From positions 29,642,667 to 29,706,666 of the forward strand of contig CP154956.1 in assembly GCA_039621445.1 (NCBI GenBank): a stretch of 64,000 nt of DNA, read 5' to 3'. Shown here piece by piece: positions 46,076 to 58,000 of this stretch. The number at the start of each line of letters is the position of its first letter. The stretch's first letter is position 1. Position numbers and translations under genes: made by a program. This DNA is from Euglena gracilis. Lineage: Eukaryota > Euglenida > Euglenophyceae > Euglenales. Below the pieces are notes generated by a model. The model had not been told where the DNA came from and made no database searches. It saw only the letters and a list, made by a program, of their open reading frames with translations.

Positions 46076-46615
46076 GGCCATCCGGGGTCATGATGGCCAT
46101 CATTGGTCATGATGCTCATCCGGGGTCATGATGGCCATCATTGGTCATGATGGCCATCATTGGTCATCATGGCCATCCGGGGTCATGATGGCCATCATTG
46201 GTTATGATGGCCATCATTGGTCATGATGGCCCTCATGGGTCATCATTCGTCATTGGCCATCATTGGTCATGATGGCCATCCGGGGTCATGATGGTGATCA
46301 TTGGTCATGATGGTCATCCGGGGTCATGATGGCCGGCATTGGGCATGATGGCCATCATTGGTCATCATGGCCATCATTGGTCATGATGGCCATCATTGGG
46401 CATGATGGCCATCATTGGGCATGATGGCCATCATTGGGCATGATGGCCATCATTGGTCATGATGGCCATCATTGGGCATGATGGCCATCATTGGTCATCA
46501 TGGCCATCATTGGTCATCATGGCCATCATTGGTCATGATGGCCATCATTGGGCATGATGGCCATCATTGGGCATGATGGCCATCATTGGTCATGATGGCC
46601 ATCATTGGTCATGAA
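46076..46615 (+). repeat. 19-bp minisatellite, middle array
   Basis: Units mainly CATGATGGCCATCATTGGT and CATGATGGCCATCATTGGG. Confidence 0.93.
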
Positions 46616-47224
46616 CTCCTCGTCTAGCCAGAGATACGGGCAAATTACGGTTTCGGGCCCCGAACAGGCCCGAAATGGCCGAAACTGGCCAAACTGGCCC
46701 AAAACCCCAAAACGGCCGTATCTCGGGCTAGGCGAGGAGTTGGCCCAAACCGCGCATACCGATCGATCAGGCGTCCCAAAGTTGAGGAATGACGTCCTCT
46801 TCACTTTTTCTCAACTCCCCAGCGTTTTTGAGATATTTTGAAATTTTCTATTTTTGACCCCAAAATGACCCTGAAATTTCCCCAGAAAAAAAAACGGTAG
46901 ACAACTTTTTTGCTCGGGCCATATCTCCGGACTGGCGGGGAGTTACGGGTAACCGAAGTGCTCGGGAGAAACTAGGGAACCTCTCCTAACCTATAGGCTA
47001 TTCACTTTGGGGGCCCGGAAATCCAATCACATCGATAATCCTCGGGTGCCCCGACCTACCCAGGGGGGGGGCGGGGGGGGGGGCGGGGGGGGGGGGGGGG
47101 GGGGGGGGCGGGGGGCGGGGGGGTCCGACCCCCCCGTCGCCGGGGTGGTAAGCTTCGCTCTTACTCTAAAGAGATAAGAGCTCAGCGACCAGGGTGTGAT
47201 ATAGAGCTGAGCTCTTTGGGGGAC

Positions 47225-47690
47225 CATTCCGGCCCGGCCGGCGAAAAACGCTCATTTTCAGCTCAAAAACATGTTTTCCGGGTCCAGGAGGCCAAAAAAC
47301 ATGGTTTTGGGCGAAAAATTTTTTTCGATATTTTTCGACCTTTTTGACCCGGTTATGACCCAAAGTCAATGGGTTGGCGGCCCAAACGGGGCCCTGGCGG
47401 GTCGAAAAACGCTCATTTTCCTTTTTTTTTTTTTTTTTTTCCGGGTCCGGGAGGCCAAAAAACATGGTTTTGGGCGAAAAAATTTTTTTCGATTTTTTTC
47501 GACTTTTTTGACCCGGTTTTGACCCAAAGTCAATGGGTTGGCGAACCAAAACGGGGCGCTGGCGGGTCGAAATACGCTCATTTTCGGCTCAAAAACACTT
47601 TTTCCGGGTCCGGGAGGCCAAAAAGCATCGTTTTGGGCGAAAAAAATTTTTTCGATTTTTTTCGACTGTTTGGCCCGAAAACGGCTAAGT
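47225..47690 (+). repeat. 163-bp satellite, middle array (about 3 diverged copies)
   Basis: Same unit as 44986-45560 but with GTTTTGGGCG in place of GTTTCGGGC and other shared changes, so it forms a subfamily. Confidence 0.9.
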
Positions 47691-48207
47691 CGGACAGTGG
47701 GAAAAGTGTACAAAACGGCCATTTGAACCAAAAAACGGCCATATCTCGGGCCAGGCGGGGAGTTGGCCCAAACTGCGCATACCGGTGGATAGGGCGTCCC
47801 AAAGTTGTGGAATGAGGTACTCTTTAGTTTTTCTCAACTCCCCAGCGTTTTCGAGATATTTTGAATTTTTCGATTTTTTGACCCCAAAAATGACCCCTTT
47901 TGCCGGTCCAACAAAATTTCTTTGGAAAAAAAACGGTAGACAACTTTTTTGCTCGGGCCAGATCTCCGGCGTGGCGCGGAGTTGCGGGCAACCTAAGGGC
48001 TCTGGACAAACTAGGGACCGTCTCCTAACCTATAGGCTATTAACCTTTCGGGTCCCGAAATCCAATCACATCGATAATCCTCGGGGGCCCGAGCCTACTC
48101 AGGGGGGTAGGCGGCGGGGGGGGGGGGCGGGGGGGGCGGGGGGGGTAGGGGGGGGTCGCTGAGCTCTTATCCCTTTATGGGTAAGAGCGAAGCTTACCCC
48201 TGGCGAA

Positions 48208-48247
<40 letters not shown>

Positions 48248-48904
48248 GGGCCCCCCCCGGGTCGGGGCCACCTCGGGAACCGACGGATTATCACCATGAT
48301 CCCGGCCCCGTTCCCGGAATTTTTTTTTTCAGTCGCGAGCGACTGGATTCCTAGTTTCCGAATCACCTGGGTTTGACCCCCAACTCCCCGCCAGGCCCGA
48401 GTTATTCACGCGCGAAGGGGTCCAAACTCGGTAGGATTTACCCGCCCCCCCTGGATGAGCCCCCCCCCTTTGGACTGCCAAAAAATGTCAATTTTCAAAA
48501 TATCTCCAAAATGAAGCAAAATCAAAGGAAATGTCCAGAGACCTAATTTGAAGCCCTTGGAACGCCCCATCTGCTGGTATTTTGATTTCCCCGCAACTCC
48601 CCGCCCAGCCCGAGATACGGCCGTTTTCGGCGCAGCTGGCCGTTTTGTACACTTTTCCCTCTGTTCGACTTAGCCGTTTTCGGGGGGGGTGGGGGTCAAA
48701 AAATCGATGTTTTCAAAATTTCTCGAAAATGATGCAAAATCAAAGGAAATGTCCGGAGACCTAAATTGAAGCCCTTGGAACGCTCTATCTACTGGGATTT
48801 TGGTTTCCCCGCAACTCCCCGCCCAGCCCGAGATACGGGCGTTTTTTTGGCCAATTTGGCCATTTCAGGCCATTTTGTACACTTTTCCCTCTGTTCGACT
48901 TAGC

Positions 48905-49715
48905 CGTTTTCGGCCAAAAAAGTCGAAAAAAGTCGAAAAAAATCGAAAAATTTTTTTTTGCCCGAAACGATGTTTTTTGGCCTCCCGGACGCAGAAAAAC
49001 TGTTTTTGAGCCGAAAACGAGCGTTTTTCGACCCGCCAGCGCCCCGTTTTGGGCCGCCGACCCATTGACTTTGGGTCAAAACCGGGTCGAAAAAGTCGAA
49101 AAAAATCGAAAAAATTTTTTTTGCCCGAAACGATGTTTTTTGGCCTCCCGGACGCAGAAAAACTGTTTTTGAGCCGAAAACGAGCGTTTTTCGACCCGCC
49201 AGCGCCCCGTTTTGGGCCGCCGACCCATTGACTTTGGGTCAAAACCGGGTCGAAAAAGTCGAAAAAAATCGAAAAAAAATTTTTTGCCCGAAACGATGTT
49301 TTTTGGCCTCCCGGACCCAGAAAAACTGTGTTTGAGCCGAAAACGAGCGTTTTTCGACCCGCCTGCGCCCCGTTTTGGGCCGCCGACCCATTGACTTTGG
49401 GTCAAAACCGGGTCGAAAAAGTCGGAAAAAATCGAAAAAAAATTTTTTGCCCGAAACGATGTTTTTTGGCCTGCAGGCCCCAGAAAAACTGTTTTTGAGC
49501 CGAAAACGAGCGTTTTTCGACCCACCGGCGCCCCGTTTTGGACCGCCGACCCATTGACTTTGGGTCAAAACCGGGGCGAAAAAGTCGAAAAAAATCGAAT
49601 TTTTTTTTTTGCCTGAAACGATGTTTTTTGGCCTCCCGGACCCAGAAAAACTGTTTCGGAGCCGAAAACGAGCGTTTTTCGACCCGCCGGCGCCCCGTTT
49701 TGGACCGCCGACCGA
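48905..49715 (-). repeat. 163-bp satellite, right inverted array (about 5 copies)
   Basis: Reverse-complement copies of the unit at 44986-45560 with a strict 163-bp period. Confidence 0.93.
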
Positions 49716-49722
49716 CCCATTG

Positions 49723-50585
49723 ATGGCCATCATGACCCCGGATGGCCCTCATGACCCCGGATGGCCATCATGACCCCGGATGGCCATCATGACCCCGGAT
49801 GGCCATCATGACCCCGGATGGCCATCATGACCCCGGATGGCCATCATGACCCCGGATGGCCATCATGACCCCGGATGGCCATCATGACCCCGGATGGCCA
49901 TGATGACCCCGGATGGCCATCATGACCCCGGATGGCCATCATGACCAATGATGGCCATGATGACCCCGGATGGCCATCATGACCCCGGATGGCCATCATG
50001 ACCAATGATGGCCATCATGACCCCGGATGGCCATCATGACTCCGGATGGCCATCATGACCAATGATGGCCATCCTGACCAATGATGGCAATCATGACCCC
50101 GGATGGCCATCATGACCCCGGATGGCCATCATGACCAATGATGGCCATCATGACCCCAGATGGCCATCATGACCCCGGATGGCCATCATGGCCCCGGATG
50201 GCCATGATGGCCCCGGATGGCCATCATGACCCCGGATGGCCATGATGACCCCGGATGGCCATCATGACCCCAGATGGCCATCATGACCAATGATGGCCAT
50301 CATGACCCCGGATGGCCATCATGACCCCGGATGGCCATCATGACCAATGATGGCCATCCTGACCAATGATGGCCATGATGACCCCGGATGGCCATCATGA
50401 CCCCGGATGGCCATCATGACCAATGATGGCCATCATGACCCCGGATGGCCATCATGACCCCGGATGGCCATCATGACCCCGGATGGCCACCATGGCCCCG
50501 GATGGCCATCATGACCCATGATGGCCATCATGACCCATGATGGCCATCATGACCCCGGAGGGCCATCATGACCCCGGACGGATGG
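49723..50585 (-). repeat. 19-bp minisatellite, right inverted array
   Basis: About 45 units of GGATGGCCATCATGACCCC with interspersed AATGATGGCCATCATGACC units. Confidence 0.93.
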
Positions 50586-51117
50586 CCACAATGACCCATG
50601 GTCAAAAAAGTCGAAAAAAATCCCAAATTTTTTTTTGCTCGAAACGATGTTTTTTTGGCCTCGCGGACCCAGAAAAACTGCTTTGATCCGAAAACGAGCG
50701 TTTTTCGGGCCGCCAGGCTGCCGGCCGGGCCGCCGGGCCGCCGGGCCGCCTGGCCGCCGGCCGGGCCGCCGGGCCGCCTTGCCTGCGGCCGGGCCGCCGG
50801 GCCGCCGGCCGGGCCGCCGGGCCGCCGGGCGCCGGGCCGCCGGCCTCCGGGGCCGCCGGCCGGACCGCCGGGCCGCCGGGCCGCCGGCCGGACCGCCGGG
50901 CCGCCGGGCCGCCGGGCCGCCTGGCCTCCGGCCGGACAGCCGGCCGGGCCGCCGGGCCGCCGGCCGGGCCGCCGGGCTGCCGGGCCGTCGGGCCGCCGGG
51001 TCGGGGTCAATGAAGGGGTGGGGGCGCGCTTATAAAGAGCTCAGCACTATTCAAAACCTGGTTTCGGGGGGGTGGTAAGCTTCGCTCTTACTCTAAAGAG
51101 ATAAGAGCTCAGCGACC

Positions 51118-51899
51118 CCCCCCTACCCATTCCCCACTTCGTGCCATATATGGTCCTCTGACCAGGGGGGTGGTCATTGGACACGGGGTTGGGGGAAAAA
51201 AATCGCTGAAACCACCCCAAACAGGTCAAAATTTTCCTTCCGGTGCTTCGCGCCCCCATTTCCAGCCCTGTCAACAAATATTTACCTAATAGCACCCAAA
51301 ACTGACATCCTTGGATGATTTTGTTGCGGATATCACGCCAATAGAACATGCAAAGAAAATGCAAACGAAGGTTGGTGACCAATGTAAATAAGCTCGGTGA
51401 CGTAAAACACCGGTCACAGAAACGAAACGGAATCACACACTGGTCAGCCTTGGAATTGGAATCCGACACCAAGGATAGCGAAGAAACAGAGGACACAGAT
51501 ACGTCGGAATCAGAATCTGAATCCGAACTGGAATCATTTGTGGCAGACGACAGGTCAGAGTCACTGAACGATCGCATCACCGAATCCTGGGGAATCACAA
51601 CTTCATCCAACAAATCCTTCTACAACATCCCATCAGGAAAATATGCACGTTCCATGCAGTGCTTCAAATCCTCATCCCTGGCGCTTCCGTGAACGAGCCG
51701 TTTGTCGTTGACCATGTACGAGATGGTCAAATACTCCTGACCGATGGCAACCTTCCACCGCAGGATTGCACAAAAACAGCACATTGGTCAAATGCCCTGG
51801 CCAACGAAAACCTTCACGCCGCGGGATTTCGCAAAAAAATAAAAGTACCCAGTCGACAATACCTGCATTCCATCGACCATCTTCACTCCATCATACAAC
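51118..51899. other. Noncoding or unassigned DNA
   Basis: A minus-strand frame at about 51350-51600 encodes an acidic Ser/Asp-rich segment (core DSSSDSDSDSDVSVSSVSS) that could be a disordered tail of the short ORF to its right or a microsatellite by-product (GATTCAGA-like repeats). I cannot decide. Confidence 0.3.
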
Positions 51900-52022
51900 C
51901 TAGCAAACACCCGAAAATATCATGGTGGAATGTTGGGAGTGTGGTGAAGCTCCTTCAACAACCGCAGGTACTATCTCCCCGGTGGATCGCTCGTAGTGAA
52001 CAAAACTCCCCGGAGGGAACAT
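51900..52022 (-). CDS. Weak short ORF, possible first exon
   Basis: ATG at 52022 follows CCCCGCAG by 16 nt, a good trans-splice acceptor context. The protein starts MFPPGSFVHYERSTGEI and continues VPAVV. This resembles the start of small beta-barrel domains with a V-x-Y-x-S-x3-G-x-x-x-PA-V pattern. No continuation could be established; GTACCTGCGG after GEI could be a donor. Confidence 0.25.
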   Translation of the reverse strand: MFPPGSFVHYERSTGEIVPAVVEGASPHSQHSTMIFSGVC

Positions 52023-52759
52023 TTTAATGGGCGATGGGCTGCGGGGTAGAGGACAAGGGCGGAACAAAAGCCTTTCAGCGCTGGCAAACCTTCGGTTTTC
52101 ACACACCTGCAAAAAAAACATCCGACCTCCGAAAAGGTGTCCTCTGGCCGGGGGGGGGTGGTTGTTGGACATAGGGGGGTCGTTGGACATAGGGGGGGGG
52201 GTACTCTAATGAGATAAGAGCTCAGCCACCCCCCATATTTCCCAGGTTTTGAGCTGGAACACCCCTCCCTAACATCACTATGCCCATGCGTGAAATCTAT
52301 TAGGCAGACAAACAAAACCGAAATGAGAGAACCAGCAAAGATGGAACTCCTCTTCGGATCACCCCAATCACAGCTGATCTTTGGATCACAGCTGCAGCGT
52401 CCCTTCCTGACTGACAAATCTTTTCTCCAGCGCTTTCCACCGAAGGGGAATATCTTTTAACATGAATTTTTTTTTGCGGATTTTGATCTGGAAAAACTCC
52501 CAAAAATGCAAAGAACGGGGTGGCAGGTTTTTGGGGGGTCCAAAAATTTCGTTAATTTGTTCGGGCAATAGAAAATATTTTTTTCATTTGCGGGGGCTGC
52601 AAGCAGACCCCCCCACCCTGTTTCTGTGAGCTGCCTTTGGTTTGGGTGGCTGAGCAGGAAATGAAATTTACCTGGGGAGGCCAGAGCAAGAAAACAGCTG
52701 CTGGCTGCACCTCTCTGCCAGGGTGGGTTATCCTCCAGCTTCAGCAACAACCTCACACT

Positions 52760-53017
52760 TCACTTCACAATGGAACTGCAGCGGAGTTGACCGCTGCTGG
52801 TCGAATTGAGAAATAATTGACAATGGCGTGAAGCAAAGGCTTGGATGGGCAGTCCAGACTGCAACACAGTGTGAAAATCTACGATTATGGGGACAGCCTC
52901 ACAATCCATTTTGGCAGTCATAATACATTCGTCCAGGCGCACCGTCCGTTCGAGGCCCAGGACCAGCCCAAAGATACGGCTGTCGGGGGCCACACCACCA
53001 TCCAATGGATGCAGCAT
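52760..53017 (-). CDS. Hypothetical 85-aa ORF, faint Sm-like pattern
   Basis: The ORF runs from ATG to stop. The segment DSRIFGLVLGLERTVRLDEC loosely follows the Sm1 motif (D-G-R-x-x-x-G-x-L-x-x-x-D...N-x-x-L-x-x-C), but the key Gly and Asn are missing. It lies 275 bp downstream of the SLC66A2 stop on the same strand. It could be chance or an exon of an unrecognised gene. Confidence 0.25.
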   Translation of the reverse strand: MLHPLDGGVAPDSRIFGLVLGLERTVRLDECIMTAKMDCEAVPIIVDFHTVLQSGLPIQAFASRHCQLFLNSTSSGQLRCSSIVK

Positions 53018-53291
53018 GGCGGGTGGACTGATGCCTTTTTCGGCTCACAGCGTCAACGAGTGTACTCACTGGAAAGCGGTGGGGAAGAGAGGAGGACACT
53101 TTGCAAGTTGGGGGTGGGGGTTATATAATGATCGGCCGGTTGTCTGGGTGACAAACATGGTCAGGGCAGGCATTGGGGGGGGGGGGTTGGGGAAAAGCAG
53201 CGGAGTTGTTGCGCGGCATCACTGGGAATGGGTGCCTGTCGGCGACCCACCGGTAGCACACCAATCCTTTCAACATTCAATATTCATACGG

Positions 53292-54969
53292 TCAGGCCCA
53301 TTTGCATTTCTCACCAACCCTTCTTGTCCCTTTCCACCAGGTATACTTCGATCCAGGCTGACAATATTCTGCTGACATTTGGAACGCTGCGCATGCGCCA
53401 GCATCTTGGGAACGGCACAAACAATACACCAGCAGCAAAACACTTTCCGGAGGAAGGAAAGCCTGGCCATACATCGGTGGCCCCTCGCCACCGGCCCCCA
53501 GGCGGAAGAACATCTCGTCCGTTTCCGTACGGGTAGCCTTGTCCCTGCCACGGTCAGAGGTTGTTTTAAAACCCAAGGGACGGAGGGGGAGGGACGGACC
53601 CACCCACCCGTCCGCTTGGGGGTCAACTTTGTTTGGTGCCTCCTGCCGAAAACAGAGGAAACCCCCCAGGGTGCCCACTCAGCCGGGGGTAGAGCTGGAG
53701 CCCCCCCCCCCCCGGGGAACCAAACTTAAAAAAAAAATCCCTGGCCCCGGTACAGGCAGAACTGCAGGACGATGACCGCGTCCAGGCAGAGTTGCAACGA
53801 CCCGCAGATGAGGAACTGCACGGGACTGCCCGTCAGAACAAAGTAGGCCGTCTTTACCCCGGGCCCAGGGCGTGAGGTCCCGGTCGGCGCAATTATTGCA
53901 GCTTCCCATTGGCACGCGCAATGCACGCGAAATGCTCATGCTGTGTACCATTTGGTATGCGCGCACAATACACACCACATTGATATTGCGAGGTGATTGG
54001 CATGAATTGAATGGCGGTGAAACAATCAACTACGGGAAACAATTGCATTGCTGGGTCGGCCACAACATTTCAATAAAAGCAAACAGCCGGCCAACACCCC
54101 CCCCCCACCACCAGTGGCCAAAAAAACAACAACATCCAGACGTATCACTCCCTGGCCGTCGCCCAGCACCCACGCCGCCACCAAAACAAGGCTGAGCCCC
54201 TCTGCAGCAGGGCGGCGCAAATGAAAAAAAAAAGCCCCCGCAGTCGAAAATCCTGTCCCCAACACGCTCAGCTGGGTACCTCATCTCTGGAGTGCTCACT
54301 TCTGGAACGGATGTGTAAAGAACATTTGTATTTGCATTTGCATTTGCAGCAGAGAAGAATATCTGAGCTTGTCTGCCATACGCATCTGCCTCTCCGCTCA
54401 AAATGGCCCACTGTGTTGGCAAAAATGAACTCATTCAAAATGGTAATACTTGCTCTGACACTTCTGTTGCCAAGCCAATGGCACGTTCCCTTGCCGTCAG
54501 TGTGGGGAGGGTAGTCAATAGAGCCAGAATTTTCGATCCGGCGGGGGGGGGGATGTCCCAGACCAACGGGTGTTGCAGCCATGCCGGCCAGGATTTCAAC
54601 TTGCACTTTGAAATTTTGTCCTGCTGAAATAAAACCCGCTTCGCATGAGGTGGGGGTCTCCCCTCTTTTATGCACAAAATGAGTTTGCCACCCCCATCAA
54701 CAAGAGAAGGCGGCCGCAACCAGATCAAGCGCCACCCCCGGGGGAAAGGGGAAACAATCCCCACCCACCCCATCACGGTCACAAATCGGACCGAGACACT
54801 CGCTGGACGCAAGGGCCGATTGGCGCCTGCCCAGCCCTGGGCCACGCTGCGCTCCTTTCCGTTCTCCCACACCTGGGGCACCACAAGCGTTGCCTCCGTT
54901 AGGAGTGAGAGGTACCCCGCCGGCAGGGCCCCCAGGAGTGAGTATGTGCGTGCGTGCGTGCGTGCGTGC

Positions 54970-55006
<37 letters not shown>

Positions 55007-58000
55007 CGTGTTGTTAACTGTGTGTTTGTTTATTGCGTGTGTAAATTTGTGTGTATGTTGTGTGCGGGATGTGTGTGGGTGTGGGTGTGTAAATGTGTGT
55101 GTATATGTTGTGTGTGCGTTATGTGTGTGCGTGCGCGAGTCTTGTGCGCAGGTGGGGTGATGGGGTTGTATGTGTGGAGCGCCTCCATTTTAGGACCCTC
55201 AGCATGGCTTTGCGCTTCAGCCAGCCCATTGTACCTCACGTCCCTCCACTTAAGCCAACCCGGAATCGCCCCACAACGCGCAGTACCCTGGTGGGCCCTG
55301 GAGACCACCTCGAAATACAGGGGGATGTGCTCGCAGCGGAGGGTGAGGAACGTCAGGCCCAGGGCGGCGGCGAGGAACATGAGCAGGTAGGACGCGAAAT
55401 CCTCCTGGCCAGGCTGCGTTGGACCAACCCCCGGGCGGCGGCCGGGGGCGGCGGGGGGGGGGGGCATCGGAGTGCTGTCTGGGGTGTGTTAGGCAGCCCC
55501 CCCCCGGAGACACAAAAAACCACTCTGGTATTGAACACCCAATAAACGACGCTTCCCACTCCGCTCGGCCGCCTCCGTGCTAAAAAAAATGACCGGCCTG
55601 GGCGACCGTTTACGGGGCTCCAACCCACCGGCGCACTTGCTCTAATTTGTCGCTAAGGGCGGCAGGGTGACAGGCACCATTCTAGCTGCGGCGGGCGACG
55701 GCAGCAGCCCCCTCCCCCTGGGGTGGTGCGCCTGACGGGTCAGCAGCCAAGAATGGCACTTTTCCTGGCGGCTGCTTCTTTGGCTGCGTTGGAGCCGAGC
55801 GTGCCCAGGCGCCTTTGACCATGTGCCTCCCCCCTCCCGGGTTGGGTCGGCCATGCCTTGAATGCAGCCTGCTCCCAGTGCCAGAAGCTGGAGAAATGGC
55901 CACGCAGGAGGCTTCGCCCTCGCTGGGATGAGACTGGAAACGATGTGCACACCTGTGGGGCGGGGCGGGGAGGGGTTGGGCCACGGCGCAATTCGGGATT
56001 CAGAGGGGGGCAGGGGGGGGGTAGATCTTCCACGAAGGGGAAAAGAGCAATGGCTGGTAGCTTTTTGAATGTGGAATTCTTGGGCCTTTGCTGGGGGGGT
56101 CAGACTGGCTGCGATTTCCCTGAGTTGAACAATGGTTCCTTTTCCCGGGAACGGCCCCTTTCTGAAAGCAAAAAGCGTACTGGTGCTTTTTCAGCTTCAC
56201 CAGAAAGTAGATTTTTTTCCTCGTTGTCGGTTCTAGAAAAGAGCATCTCCAACACCTCAAACAACACCAACAACACCAAACATCTCATGTCAGAAGGAGC
56301 CGAAGAATGGAAGAACAGAGCCAGCCAGCTAGCCAGCCACACCCACCCACCCACCCACCCACCCACCCACACGCACGCAGAGCATACTATTTATTGCTCA
56401 AGGACCCTGCGGGTCCACTGACTAGCCATTTTGCTAGACACTGTAGACCCCAACCCTCCGGGGGGGGGGTCGCGGGTCTAATTCCTCCAGCGCTGCACTC
56501 CGAAGTGGAACAGAGGCTGTTAATATGTTTTGGCTGATTTTTGTTCTGCATTTTTTGGCAAGCTTTGAGGTTCCCAAAATTTTCTAGGAGCTTTGCACCG
56601 GTCACTGAAAAATTTCCACTAGCTAGCCCTGCTGGAGGACCCCGGGAGGGTTACGGTAGTGTCTCGAACCTCCTCAAACGTCCTCGAACGACATTCGAGG
56701 AGGTTCGACGAACCTCCTTGAATGTCGTTCAAGGACATCCGAGGAGGTTCGATACCCTCCTCGAATGTCGTTCGAGGTCGTTCGAGGAGGGTCCTCGAAC
56801 CTCCTCGAATGTCGTTCGAGGTCGTTCGAGGAGGTTCGAAACCCTCCTCCTACGCACATGCATCCATCAATCAGGAGAAATGAAAACAAAACAAACAACA
56901 GTCTCCACAACAAGTGGTGCAACACAAGAAACAACAAAACGAAATCTTTCAATGCAGGTTCCACGATGCAGGTTCAAGTGACGATTGGGTGTTTTGGGTA
57001 TGGGTGTGGAGACATGCAAACAATACAGCTCAAAAAAATGTTCCTTTTAAATTCTGCTACTGACGATGAGTGGGATGGTTGCAACCATTCGCGATGAAAT
57101 CTTATCCCTAACCCTATTCCTTCTAATAACCTCAGAAATTCTCCCGGATTATGTTTGGAAAAAAAATGTTGAAGAACCAGTGCATTCTGCGAAAGAAAAA
57201 AAATATGATTCTGTTACAATGCGTGGAAAATTTCCCCCTACAGGTACCAGCTACCCCAAAGAGTCGCCCAACTGGGGTTAATACACATGGGGGGACCCTC
57301 GCTCGGCATATGGGAAAATTTTTGAATAAAAATACTTTTGAATGGGTGCATTCCTGCGTAAGGAAAAATATTTTTCTAACCCTAAAAGGATTTTTCCAAA
57401 CGGATCGTGCCAGTGAAAGAACAAAAAAAAAACAAGCAGAATCAACCTGTCTTCCAAATCGTGTCAGTGCCAGTGGAAGAAAAAAAAACAGTTGAGACAA
57501 AATCCTCTCTCTCTCTCTCTCTCCGCTGTCTTTCTTCTTCCGCCGTCTTTGCTTTCTTCCGGATCGTGCCAGTGAAAGACCACAAAAAACAAGCAGAATC
57601 AAGAACAATGAACCATGGACTTGCAACTTACCAAACAGCTCAACCATATGTTCCTTTTAAATTATGCCACTGACGATGAGTGGGATGGTTGCAACCATTC
57701 GCGATGAAATCTTATCCCTAATCCTATTCCTTCTAATAACCTCAGAAATTCTCCCGGTATGGGATTATGTTTGGAAAAAAAAAGTTGAAGAATCAGTGCA
57801 TTCTGCGAAAGAAAAAAAATATGTTTCTGTTACAATGCGTGGAAAATTCGGCGCCTCGCTCGGGTCCCCCCATGTTTTTAACCCTAGTTGGGCGACTCTT
57901 TGGGTTCGCTGTGTACCCTGTAGAGGGAAATATAGCAACGATGAGCGGGATGGTTGCAACCATTGGGGATGAAATCTTAACCCTAACCCTATTCCTTCTA

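Larger units (their letters stand above)
42229..51061. repeat. Large inverted-repeat complex
   Basis: Left-side blocks recur in inverse orientation on the right. 43921-44270 matches 50600-51061, both holding CAGGTTTTGAATAGTGCTGA, then a GC-rich array, then the AAACGCTCGTTTTCGG motif. The minisatellite at 44274-44985 matches 49723-50585. The 163-bp satellite at 44986-45560 matches 48905-49715. The block 42300-43600 matches 48170-48900 (ATTATCACCATGATCCCGGCC on the right). A direct partial third set lies between (45898-47690). The hairpin GCTCTTAC...GATAAGAGC marks block borders near 43650, 45600, 47150, 48160 and 51075. No gene is visible anywhere in this 9 kb. Confidence 0.88.

Noticed and set aside
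45267-49733. ORFs with repeated GSKPGRKSRKK / VGGPKRGAGGSKN peptides
   Set aside because: Translations of the 163-bp satellite on both strands with identical spacing; not a gene family.
44274-50585. Evenly spaced 19-bp and 163-bp repeats as CRISPR or coding repeats
   Set aside because: No unique spacers; frames are open only because of low complexity; the structure is satellite-like.
51348-51692. Plus-strand 114-aa ORF with Glu/Ser/Asp run
   Set aside because: Either shadow of a minus-strand Ser/Asp frame or a hexamer repeat; no support for either as a real gene.
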